A stretch of DNA of 64,000 bases, taken from contig CALGAR010000025.1 of NCBI GenBank assembly GCA_937959285.1, positions 11,962 to 75,961 on the forward strand, read 5' to 3'. Shown here piece by piece: positions 17,096 to 25,001 of the stretch; the first letter of the stretch is position 1; each line of letters begins with the position of its first letter. Source of the stretch: an uncultured Bryobacterales bacterium (GTDB lineage: Bacteria; Acidobacteriota; Terriglobia; Bryobacterales; Bryobacteraceae). Both the position numbers and the translations under genes were made by a program. The notes under the pieces are model-generated. The model saw nothing but the letters and a program-made list of their open reading frames with translations. It was not told the DNA's origin and searched no databases.

Positions 17096-17950
17096 TCAAT
17101 AGAGCGGCTGCTTCTTCGGGTCAATACCAGTCTTTCCAAGGGACCGAAGAAGCGGCTCCGCTCCCGCTCCCATCAGGTTCACGTCGCTCGGTCCCTGGAA
17201 GAAGGTAAAACCCTGCTTGCGGTATTCCGCAATCAGCTCAGGACTGCCCGCCGGCCGCCCGACCGGAATGTTATTTTTCTTCGCCGCCGCGACGATTCTT
17301 GCAATGGCCTCCCGTACCTCCGGCGCATTCTGGTCGCCGCGCTTCCCGTAGGAGAAGGAGAGGTCGTTGGTGCCGATGAAGATGACGTCGATGCCCGGCG
17401 TTGAGGCGATCTCCTCGATCCTCTCCACGGCCCGCTTCTCCTCGATAATGATGATGGCCATCGCGTTGCGATCGGAAAAGTCGTAGTAGCTCTCGGGTCC
17501 GGACCAGCGGAAGCTGGCGAGTCCCGGTCCGGCGCCTCTACGTCCGAGCGGCGGATATTTGACGGCTTGGGCAGCCTGGTGCGCGAGCTCCGGCGTCGAC
17601 GTAAATGGGAAGATCACGCCCAATGCTCCGGTATCGAGCGCACGCTTTGCCGTCCAGAGTTCATTGACGGGCACACGGATGAATGGAACCGCCTTCAAGC
17701 CGCGCGTGGCCAGAATCATATCGCGTGCGGTTTCCAGGGTGATTGCCGAGTGCTCCATCTCGATCCAGAGAAAGTCGAAGCCCATATTGGCAGCCCGCGC
17801 CGCAACATCAGCGCTGGGGACGGTAATCGTTGCGCCGATAACCGGCTGTCCCTGCGCAAGCTGCCTTTTGACGGGATTCTCCCAGCGAGGCTGTCCCTGC
17901 AGGCTCATGCCTGCAATTGTGAAAAGAGCGACGAACGTGGCGCGAAGCAT
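17096..17950 (-). CDS. HpcH/HpaI aldolase family protein with a signal peptide
   Basis: A 284-residue protein. The N-terminus MLRATFVALFTIAGMSLQGQ is a Sec-type signal peptide. The aldolase core is complete: GATITVPSADVAARAANMGFD, WIEMEHSAITLE (catalytic region), IRVPVNELWTAKRALDTGA, GVIFPFTSTPE, a GRRGAGPGLASF loop, IIIIEEKRAVERIEEIASTPG with the metal-binding Glu, and DVIFIGTNDLSFS with the metal-binding Asp. Known: HpcH/HpaI enzymes are metal-dependent class II aldolases that cleave 4-hydroxy-2-ketoacids in the cytoplasm. A secreted member is unusual. A second, signal-free copy lies at 23924-24766. Confidence 0.87.
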   Translation of the reverse strand: MLRATFVALFTIAGMSLQGQPRWENPVKRQLAQGQPVIGATITVPSADVAARAANMGFDFLWIEMEHSAITLETARDMILATRGLKAVPFIRVPVNELWTAKRALDTGALGVIFPFTSTPELAHQAAQAVKYPPLGRRGAGPGLASFRWSGPESYYDFSDRNAMAIIIIEEKRAVERIEEIASTPGIDVIFIGTNDLSFSYGKRGDQNAPEVREAIARIVAAAKKNNIPVGRPAGSPELIAEYRKQGFTFFQGPSDVNLMGAGAEPLLRSLGKTGIDPKKQPLY

Positions 17951-18259
17951 GCGGTCTAATATACTACCGCCGCTGTTTTGTTTCAGGCCCCTGCTTTTGA
18001 GACAAGTTGTTGCTGCTGCTTGACGAATCCGCCAAACAGTGTTACTCGATCTTCGTGACGATTCGCTCCCGATAGATAAAAGCGCAAGTATTACTTACTG
18101 TACTCTTGTATTTGAGCTTACTCCTTCGATTGGACTTGCTAAATCGAGGAGTCTTACGTGAGTCCAAAGTGCGCTTTGGATGGGCAAAGTGTGAAGTAAC
18201 CCGGCAACCGGTACCGGGCACGGAACGGAGCCGCCACCAGCGCCAAGGCGAAGCCGACG
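17951..18259. other. Intergenic region with a degenerate leader copy
   Basis: A 309-bp gap with no credible gene. It holds the first copy of a 42-bp imperfect repeat (18101-18142). The repeat looks like a decayed signal-peptide start, with in-frame TTG AGC TTA CTC CTT CGA TTG that soon leads nowhere. The rhodanese frame opens only after the TAA at 18197. Confidence 0.5.
18101..18142 (+). repeat. Leader-like repeat, copy A
   Basis: A 42-bp segment that matches 18681-18722 at 31 of 42 positions without gaps. The shared core ends in TCGATTGG followed by GCTAA. It lies upstream of the rhodanese-like gene but in a different frame. Confidence 0.5.
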
Positions 18260-18661
18260 ATGCCAATGATGGTGATGCCGGATCCCAGTGCTGTAAAGGT
18301 CATCAGCGCAGAGGAACTGCGGCAGGCATTGAGCCGGCCCGGAACCGTGCTGATCGACACCCGGGAGTGGGACAGTTTTGAGGAGGCGCATATTGCCGGA
18401 GCGATCATCATGCCGCTCAGCGAGATCGAGTCGCGGGCACGCCACGAGTTACCGCCAGGCCACACCGTCTACGTGTACTGTCATCTTGATCTGTCGAAGA
18501 TAGGCGTAAAGCAACCGCCTGCAAAGCCCCACATGAGTCTCTGTAACATTACGTCGGCGGTGCCGGGCTCGGTGGGATTTCACAAGGCGCTGTATATTCC
18601 GTACGATCTGGCTACGCTGGCAGCGCAAGGCATACCGGTAACAGGCACGCTACATAACTAG
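18260..18661 (+). CDS. Rhodanese-like domain protein, atypical active loop
   Basis: A 133-residue protein. The start is the ATG at 18260, with several further Met codons just after it. The rhodanese fold is visible: VISAEELRQALSRPGTVLIDTREWDSFEEAHIAGAI, shown by LIDTREWDSFE and AHIAGAIIMPLSEI, then TVYVYCHLDLSK where the catalytic-Cys strand should be, and IPYDLATLAAQGIPVTG at the end. The loop after Cys is not the usual CRxGxR and an extra Cys sits in MSLCNITSA. Known: rhodanese domains transfer sulfane sulfur through the loop Cys. The odd loop and the decaying surroundings leave it open whether the gene is active. Confidence 0.6.
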   Translation: MPMMVMPDPSAVKVISAEELRQALSRPGTVLIDTREWDSFEEAHIAGAIIMPLSEIESRARHELPPGHTVYVYCHLDLSKIGVKQPPAKPHMSLCNITSAVPGSVGFHKALYIPYDLATLAAQGIPVTGTLHN

Positions 18662-18680
18662 AGCAGAGTTCCTGCGAACG

Positions 18681-18722
18681 TACTTATATATTTGGGATCA
18701 CTCCCTCGATTGGTGGCGCTAA
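18681..18722 (+). repeat. Leader-like repeat, copy B
   Basis: Second copy of the 42-bp segment. Here the in-frame TTG at 18692 begins a convincing signal peptide (GSLPRLVALSVLFLPVSFAQ), so the repeat probably marks a shared ancestral promoter plus signal-peptide start. Confidence 0.5.
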
Positions 18723-19173
18723 GCGTCCTGTTCCTTCCGGTCTCGTTTGCGCAAACCAATCCGCCATGCGACCGCAGTATAGCGGGCTCTATGGCAGAGG
18801 CATATTTTCTCTGAAACATGGCGACGAAAATCGTGCATCCGGTTATCCGGAGGAAGCGGTTGCTGCAAGAGTGACCGGGCTGGTGGTGGCCGATGTCTGC
18901 GTCGCGGCAGGTTCCGACAAAGCGACTGTGCTTCGCGTGCTCACCGCACCGAACGCTGTAATTGCTGAAGCCGTGCGGAGCGCAATTTCTCAGTGGAGAT
19001 TCAGACTGTACTGGCGGGCGAGCGACCCCGAGAAGCCGCATGCATTTGCCAGTAAGGTGGTCTACTATTTCGTCGAGCGAGACGGGCAATTCCTCGTATT
19101 AAACCCGGACGACGAGTTTTACGTAGGTTCGGAGTTCGCTTTGAAGCAGCAAAGCGCGAAGTTCAGGGAATAA
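18692..19173 (+). pseudogene. Secreted TonB-C-like protein, frameshifted
   Basis: Two pieces of one protein are in different frames. Frame 1 begins at the TTG at 18692 and encodes a signal peptide, LVALSVLFLPVSFAQ, followed by TNPPCDRSIAGSMAEAYF, then stops. The other frame is open from 18766 and continues with SLKHGDENRASGYPEEAVAA and then a TonB C-terminal-like domain, VTGLVVADVCVAAGS and VIAEAVRSAISQWRF. A 1-bp shift near 18800-18810 would join them into one secreted protein of about 160 residues. A shorter ATG-started product from 18766 would lack a signal peptide. Known: TonB_C domains contact outer-membrane receptors; here the protein has no TonB anchor. Sequencing error is possible. 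Confidence 0.5.
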
Positions 19174-19244
19174 CCGGGATTCAGTCATGAATGGTTGTGC
19201 TGCATTCCAAGTGCTCTTGCGTGCAACTCGAGTAGCGAGGATAA

Positions 19245-21372
19245 ATGCTACGAACTGCGAAGATTCTATGGCATCAGCCGAGATTCTCAATCCCGGCGAT
19301 ACTGATGCTTGCTGCGGGAATTGTTTTGTCCACGGTGTGCTACGCCGTGCTCGAGGCGGCCGTATTCAATGCGATTCCGTACGAGTCACCCACGCACCTT
19401 GTTCAAATTATGAAGAAATCACCCGAGATGGGTGACGCTTATTGGACTCGTGCGTTTTCTCCGGATGTCGATGCGGTTGGCAGATCGCTGACGGTGGACG
19501 GCAACAGTTACGCGGTCATTGGAGTGGCTCCCCCACAATTGAAGCGCCCGGTCAGTGTCGCGGATGTGTGGATTGCCGACGAGACTCCGGCGGAAGATCC
19601 GTCAACGTCGACGGCTGGCGACAAGCTAATCGCTGACAGGCTGCGCCCGGGATGTTCTCTGCGAGATGCCGAACGGGAATGGAGCCAGATTGAGCCGGCG
19701 CCTAACACAGGCTTCAGCCGCTCGCGCGCGGAGCGGTTCTTTGCACTTTCTCTGGTGGATCAGATTGTTGGTCCGGCGGCACGAATCCTCAACCTGCTGC
19801 TGGCCGCGTGTCTGCTGATTCAACTGCTCGCGTGCCTGAACGTTGGACACCTCCTGCTTGCGCGCCGGATGAGCAAGTGCGGGATCTTGGCGTGCAAATG
19901 GCGCTTGGATGCAGCGCGAGGCGGCTTTGCTGGGACCGTCCTGGTTGAGGCCATGACTGTGGCGGTCGGCATCGCGCTGCCGCTGGTTATGCTCTCGTTG
20001 CCTGCGGCCGGGGCTGTAACCACGGCAGCCATCCGTTCCGAAACTCATCCGGTGCTCAGCATTCCAGTGCTTGCTTTCAGCATTGGGGCCGGGCTTGCAT
20101 CGAGCGTCGTATGCGCCGTTGTGGTAGCGCTGATGCTCGTCCGGATAGAGATCACGGCACTGATTCGGGAGAGTTGGCGTTTTAGCGACCTGACTCTGCG
20201 TGCTTCCCGGCTGCAGGACGTTCTGGTTGTGGTGGAACTGGCGGCAGCTGTTGTGATCATGGCCGGGTTCGGGTTGCTTGCGAAGGCGCTGTATCAGCTC
20301 TCCTCGGTCAGCCTGGGTTTTCGGCCGGAAGGATTGTCCTGTGCGGTCTTCTCCGGCGGCCCCATGGCCTTCCCCATGTCGGCGCACAGCCTCGAACAGG
20401 TTATCGATCGACTTGCGCGCCTTCCTGGAGTCGAATCAGTGGCAATCACCAGCACCCCGATACTGACGGGGGCATCGATGAAGTCGCGATTTGATGTCCT
20501 CAGTGACGGTGGAGAGTGGATGCCGATGCCGCCGGTCCCGGTGCAGGCGGTCAGCGGGGGCTACTTCCGGACCATGGGCATTGCAGTTGAGGGCCGGAGC
20601 TTCGACAAACGGGACGTTCGCGGCGGGCCTTGCGTGACAGTGGTGAACCGGTCCTTTGCCAAGCTGGCCTGGGGATCCACGGACGCGCTTGGGAAAAGGA
20701 TTGATATCGGGGACCCGGGCCGGCGAGTTCCGTGTGAAGTGATCGGTGTTGCTGCAGATGCGCGCGATGTGTCGATCACTGTGCCGCCCGAGCCGGCTGT
20801 GTTCTTCTCCCATCTCCAGCGGCGTGGCTCGGCTTTTGCGACGGTTCTGATCCGGGCGGCGTCAGGCTCCGAGCGAGGAGAAAATCCGTGCTGAGGTCGC
20901 AGCGACGGATCCGAGCTGGCGCTGGGAGTTTTCGACAAACATTGACGCTCTCGTAGCGACGGCGATTCGGCCCGCCTCGACACGCGCGCGCCTCAACGGA
21001 GGCTTGGCCGCGGTCGCTCTGCTTCTGGCTGTGGGCGGCGTTTACGTTGCAGTCACCTTCAGCCTGAGCCAGGGCGCCAGGGACCTCGGAGTGCGACTGG
21101 CGCTGGGCGCCGGCGCAGCGCAACTGATCGCTTTTATCTACGGCCGGTATGCCAGGCTAGCGGCAACAGGGGTATTGGCAGGTGCAGCTGCGGCGGTCTG
21201 GTTGAGCGGCATTCTAAACGCGGGCTTGTCCGTAGTGGAGGTCGGCAGATTCGACCCGCTGGTCTTTACTGCCGTGCTGGCCTTTTGCTTCGTGGTTGTC
21301 CTGGCGGCGATCCTCCCTCCAGCCCGCCGCGCTTTAAGAATCGATTCCGCATCGCTTCTGCGTACCGAGTAA
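19245..21372 (+). pseudogene. Decayed ABC-type permease of the ADOP/MacB-FtsX family
   Basis: The first frame, 19245-20894, encodes 549 residues with a starting transmembrane helix (PAILMLAAGIVLSTVCYAVL), a MacB periplasmic remnant (VDAVGRSLTVDGNSYAVIGV), four helices and a second FtsX/periplasmic set. It then hits a stop. The missing C-terminal FtsX domain continues at once in another frame (KIRAEVAATDPSWRWEF, then LLLAVGGVYVAVTFSLSQGA and LRIDSASLLRTE to 21372), so a single-base shift near 20866-20882 breaks the gene. In addition about 100 residues of the first periplasmic domain are missing between MKKSPEMGDAY and AFSPDVDAVGR. Known: ADOP permeases have duplicated FtsX units and no cognate ATPase. 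Likely nonfunctional. Confidence 0.8.
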
Positions 21373-21498
21373 CCGGGAAGATCATTCCAAGGGAAGGGAA
21401 GCCGTGCCCGCCCGATGAGGCCTTGAGGACGCATCCTTAAAAATGACGCCGTGCTAAAGATTCAGCAGCAAGCGTCACATGTTGAGGAGGTGTCGTCT

Positions 21499-22548
21499 TT
21501 GGGCCCGCAACTTCTTGTTCTGGTGACCCTTGTCGTCACCCTCGCCTGCAGCGACAAGACGCCCGGGGGTACTCCGGAAACGGTCAGCGCAGGCGGGGGT
21601 GTCAGCGGCCGCCGGCAGACTCTCTTACGAAATTTAGATACGCCCTGGAGCATTGCGTTCCTCCCGGACGGCCGCATGCTGTTCACGGAACGCGCAGGGC
21701 GTGTGAGCATGGTCGAAAACGGCAGCCGCCGTACGATCGGAACCATCGACGTTGTCCAGCAAGGAGAGGCCGGTCTGCTCGGAATCGCTGTCGATCCGGA
21801 TTTCGATAAGAATCGCTACATCTACCTCTACTACACTCATCCGGCCGGGAACCGGGTTGCGCGGTTTGTGATGACGGAGCAGGGTTCGCTGGCAAACGAA
21901 ACAGTCCTCATCGATCAGATTCCAAACGCAATCTTCCATAATGGAGGCCGAATACGTTTCGGTCCGGACGGCAGGCTCTACATCACTACGGGCGACGCAC
22001 AGAAACCGGAGCTCGCTCAGGACACCCGTTCCCTTGCCGGTAAGATTCTGCGGATTGAGAAGGATGGCGTGATACCGCGCGACAATCCCTTCCGGAATGC
22101 GGTCTGGGCCTACGGGCTGAGGAACCCGCAGGGAATCGACTGGCATCCGGTCACCGGGTCGATGTACGCTTCCGACCACGGGCCTAACCGGATGGATGAG
22201 GTTGTTGTGATTGAGCGCGGCGGCAACTACGGTTGGCCAAAAACCTGTGATCAGACTGGGGACTGGATACCGGCAGTTCGCTGCTATGAAGACTTTACGC
22301 TCGCGCCCTGCGGCATCGCATTCCATGGAAATCAGCTCTTTATCGCTGCATTAAGGGGCGCGCAAGTTCGCCAGCTCTCCCTCCCCGGCGACAAGCTGAC
22401 ACAGGAGAGCGTTTTTCTGACGGATCTTGGGCGGATCCGTGATGTCGTCGTCCACGATGGCTGGCTCTATGTTGCGACTTCCAACCTGGACGGGCGCGGT
22501 CGTGTGGCCAGCGGTGACGACCAGATTGTCCGAATCCGGCTGGATTAG
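21499..22548 (+). CDS. PQQ-dependent sugar dehydrogenase-like lipoprotein
   Basis: A 349-residue protein. The start is set at the TTG at 21499: a GAGGAGG ribosome-binding sequence lies 8 nt before it, and translation from it gives a lipoprotein signal GPQLLVLVTLVVTLACSD with lipobox LAC. The soluble glucose dehydrogenase (GSDH) beta-propeller follows: TPWSIAFLPDGRMLFTERAG, GEAGLLGIAVDPDF, HNGGRIRFGPDGRLYITTGD, SLAGKILRIEKDG, YGLRNPQGIDWHP and SDHGPNRMDEV. Known: the family oxidises sugars with PQQ, donating electrons to the respiratory chain. Inferred: a periplasm-facing aldose dehydrogenase. PQQ synthesis genes are not in view. It overlaps the next, convergent gene by 4 nt. Confidence 0.88.
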   Translation: MGPQLLVLVTLVVTLACSDKTPGGTPETVSAGGGVSGRRQTLLRNLDTPWSIAFLPDGRMLFTERAGRVSMVENGSRRTIGTIDVVQQGEAGLLGIAVDPDFDKNRYIYLYYTHPAGNRVARFVMTEQGSLANETVLIDQIPNAIFHNGGRIRFGPDGRLYITTGDAQKPELAQDTRSLAGKILRIEKDGVIPRDNPFRNAVWAYGLRNPQGIDWHPVTGSMYASDHGPNRMDEVVVIERGGNYGWPKTCDQTGDWIPAVRCYEDFTLAPCGIAFHGNQLFIAALRGAQVRQLSLPGDKLTQESVFLTDLGRIRDVVVHDGWLYVATSNLDGRGRVASGDDQIVRIRLD

Positions 22549-23774
22549 GGCGCCGCTTGTAAGGTACGGGCGATGGCCAGCGCGAGTTGGCGCCCGAACT
22601 CGAGCCGGTCCGGGATATTGGGCAGCTTGCCGGATTTTCTGCCCTTCGCGATCCTCTGTTCCATGAGGAAGGCGGGAATCTGAAAATCGCGGTGCAACCC
22701 CTGCACCACGGTCATCCGGCCCTTCATACCCTCGGTTGTCGTCGCGCCGCTGTAGAAGAGCGGGCGGCTCGGATCGAAGGATGTCGTCTCGACGAGCTGC
22801 TGAAAGAAACGTTCCGCCAGGCGCTGTATCTCTGGCCGCTTCTCCCCGCCGGGTGGGCCTTCGAGGTATTCGGAAGTCTCCGTATTGTGCAGCGAAAGGA
22901 AGAGATCGATCCGGTTTCCCGCTTTCAGCCACTCGGCAATCGCCTTGTGCTGGGCCGCGATCTCCGGCATCAGGCGCGGGTCGATGGCATCCCAGTTCCG
23001 GTTCAAGTCGTATCCATTTGCGTTAAAGCGGACGCCGCCGCGCGCCACTCCATCCGGATCGCAAAAGGGGTGGATCTTCCAGATAAAGCGCTTTCGAAGG
23101 TCTTCCATCTCAGGGGAGAGAAGCGCCCGGACAAGCCCTTCGCCCACCCATGAGGAGCCGGATTCCCAGCTATGCTGCCGGAACATCAGCCACACGACTT
23201 TCCTGTGTCCACCCGCCTGATTGCTGGTTATCGTCCAGAGGTAGAGATCCCTGCCGCCGACGCTTTTGCCGATCACCGTTTCCCGCACGTCCCGGTGCTT
23301 CAGAATGCTCCGCCTCAGAGAAGCCAGATGCTCGTTCGTGTAGGGCGGAGTGTGTGCGATGCGGAAGCGCGAAGACGCAGGCTTGATGCGCAATCTGAGC
23401 TTGGGTTCTTCGCGGTCATACTCGACGTTCGAAACATGAACCCATGATTTGCCGTCGTAGCTGATAAGAGGCGGCGTCTCTCCTGTAATGGCGCCGTTGT
23501 TCGGCCGGAGATTGTACTCGCCTTTAAGGTCGACGATATCGAACGTCAACTCGTCAAGCGGCGCTTCCCGGACTTCAAAGTAATACCAGGATCCCTGCCG
23601 GTTTCTGCGGTTCTGATCGGACTCGCCTTTCACAGCGATGCGGAAGTGATGCTCGGATACCTTCTCCACGCGTCCGATGGAACCACCTTCGAAATCGGCA
23701 TGAATTTTCACAGCGTAGGACAAATGGGGTCCGAGGGTGGCGAGGAGCAAAGCAGACGGCAGCAGCAGACGCAT
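22545..23774 (-). CDS. Secreted M14 family zinc carboxypeptidase
   Basis: A 409-residue protein with a signal peptide (MRLLLPSALLLATLGPHLSY). Residues about 25-150 form the N-terminal beta domain typical of cytosolic-carboxypeptidase-like proteins (GSWYYFEVREAPLDELTFDI). The catalytic domain shows HSWESGSSWVGEG (zinc ligands in HxxE), GYDLNRNWD, LFLSLHNTETSEYLEGPP (third zinc His) and a Glu in PAFLMEQRIAKG that may be catalytic. Known: M14 enzymes remove C-terminal residues from peptides; this subgroup resembles the CCP/AGBL peptidases. Inferred: periplasmic or secreted peptide processing. Convergent with the PQQ dehydrogenase, overlapping it in the bases TTAG. Confidence 0.87.
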   Translation of the reverse strand: MRLLLPSALLLATLGPHLSYAVKIHADFEGGSIGRVEKVSEHHFRIAVKGESDQNRRNRQGSWYYFEVREAPLDELTFDIVDLKGEYNLRPNNGAITGETPPLISYDGKSWVHVSNVEYDREEPKLRLRIKPASSRFRIAHTPPYTNEHLASLRRSILKHRDVRETVIGKSVGGRDLYLWTITSNQAGGHRKVVWLMFRQHSWESGSSWVGEGLVRALLSPEMEDLRKRFIWKIHPFCDPDGVARGGVRFNANGYDLNRNWDAIDPRLMPEIAAQHKAIAEWLKAGNRIDLFLSLHNTETSEYLEGPPGGEKRPEIQRLAERFFQQLVETTSFDPSRPLFYSGATTTEGMKGRMTVVQGLHRDFQIPAFLMEQRIAKGRKSGKLPNIPDRLEFGRQLALAIARTLQAAP

Positions 23775-23847
23775 TCGATCAATTCTAACGAAGCTTGGGA
23801 CTGGAAACGGCGCGCGGAAGGGTTCGAGTGTTTAGGGCAGGGAACTG

Positions 23848-23879
23848 CCACCCCGGCCGAGGAAGCCAGGCCGGGGTGG
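23848..23879 (-). terminator. Strong hairpin between two minus-strand genes
   Basis: An exact 11-bp stem (CCACCCCGGCC / GGCCGGGGTGG) with a 10-nt loop lies after the stop of the aldolase gene (23924) and before the start of the M14 gene (23774). No U-tract follows on the minus strand, so factor-dependent or hairpin-assisted termination is a fair guess. Confidence 0.55.
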
Positions 23880-23923
23880 TACAGACATGCAGAAATTTAC
23901 CCGAAGATTTACATCAGTCGGGT

Positions 23924-24766
23924 TTACATCAAGGCGGTAGGACGGCGCTGCCACGTCTTGCCCTTGTCGCGGGCAATGCATTCGAGCTCCTGCACGTAGG
24001 TGGTCGCCTGCGTCAGAACGTGATGGAGGTCGTTGCCGATGCTGATGAATGTAAATCCTTTTTCGAGGAATTCGCCGACCCTGCTTGTTCCGAACAGGAA
24101 GAGGCCGAGGATGACATTGTTCTTCTTGGCTTCCGTAATCAGGGTCTCTGTAGCGGCCTGAAGCTCGGGAGACGTGTACATGTGCGGGAACTCGTACTTC
24201 TCATACAGCCCCATCGACATGCACAAATCGTTCTGGCCGAGGAACAGAATATCCACGCCGGGAACGGCGGCGATCTCCGCCATATTCTCGATGCAGGCAG
24301 CCGTCTCCACCTGCAGGGCGACGATGATGTTCTTGTTCGCGTTGCCCACATAGCCGAGCAGACCGGCTTTGTTCGTGCTTCGCTGGGGGAAGTAGACGGA
24401 GCGGGTTCCTGCGGTGGGGTAGCGTGCGCAGCTGACAGCCTGCCGCGCCTCTTCCGCGTTGTTGATATATGGAATCAGGACGCCGTCGGCTCCGAGGTCG
24501 AGCGCTTGCTGAATGCCGGCGCGGTCATTATAGCCGGAAACGCGAACCATCGACTTTGCGCCGCCGCTGCTGATTGCGCACAGCATCGCCGAAAGCTTTT
24601 CATAGCCCATCGGACCGTGCTGAGTATCCACCAAAAGCCAGTCGTAGCCGCTGTGGGCAAGCTGTTCAGCTACGGTCGGGCTGTGCGAGTTGAGGAACAG
24701 CCCAATTTTGGGTATTCCGTCCCGCAATTGCTTCTTAAATTCGGCTCCACTGACGCCATTCGTCAT
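23924..24766 (-). CDS. HpcH/HpaI aldolase family protein, cytoplasmic
   Basis: A 280-residue protein with no signal peptide. AAGGAG-like purines precede the ATG. The core matches the family: KIGLFLNSHSPTVAEQLAHS, DWLLVDTQHGPMGYEKL with the catalytic His, MVRVSGYNDRAGIQQALDLGADGVLIPY, shown by RVSGYNDRA and DLGADGVLIPYINN, VALQVETAACIENM with the metal Glu, VDILFLGQNDLCMSMG with the metal Asp. Known: divalent-metal aldolases releasing pyruvate from 4-hydroxy-2-oxoacids. Substrate unknown. It is a divergent neighbour of the hydroxyacid dehydrogenase, which could act on aldolase products; that link is only a guess. Confidence 0.88.
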   Translation of the reverse strand: MTNGVSGAEFKKQLRDGIPKIGLFLNSHSPTVAEQLAHSGYDWLLVDTQHGPMGYEKLSAMLCAISSGGAKSMVRVSGYNDRAGIQQALDLGADGVLIPYINNAEEARQAVSCARYPTAGTRSVYFPQRSTNKAGLLGYVGNANKNIIVALQVETAACIENMAEIAAVPGVDILFLGQNDLCMSMGLYEKYEFPHMYTSPELQAATETLITEAKKNNVILGLFLFGTSRVGEFLEKGFTFISIGNDLHHVLTQATTYVQELECIARDKGKTWQRRPTALM

Positions 24767-25001
24767 TACAGTCTTAACTCCTTACTCCTTTTCGGGAACG
24801 AAGAGAATTCTTACGTCCGGGTTATCGTGCTGGTCTGAAAGCACTATACCCAACGGGGAAGTGCACCGTCAAAAAACAAGCGGATTCGCAATTGCTCTGA
24901 GAATCTCTTCCCCGCAGTTGCACTCGTGCTCAGGAAGTGAAATGCTTCGGAGCATGAGTCATCTGGGACCCCTGTCTGCGAAGAATACTGCCGGATCCGG
25001 A

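Noticed and set aside
18154..18465. Minus-strand hydrophobic frame antisense to the rhodanese-like gene
   Set aside because: It holds a transmembrane-like run but no start signals, no family match and it overlaps the better-supported rhodanese frame.
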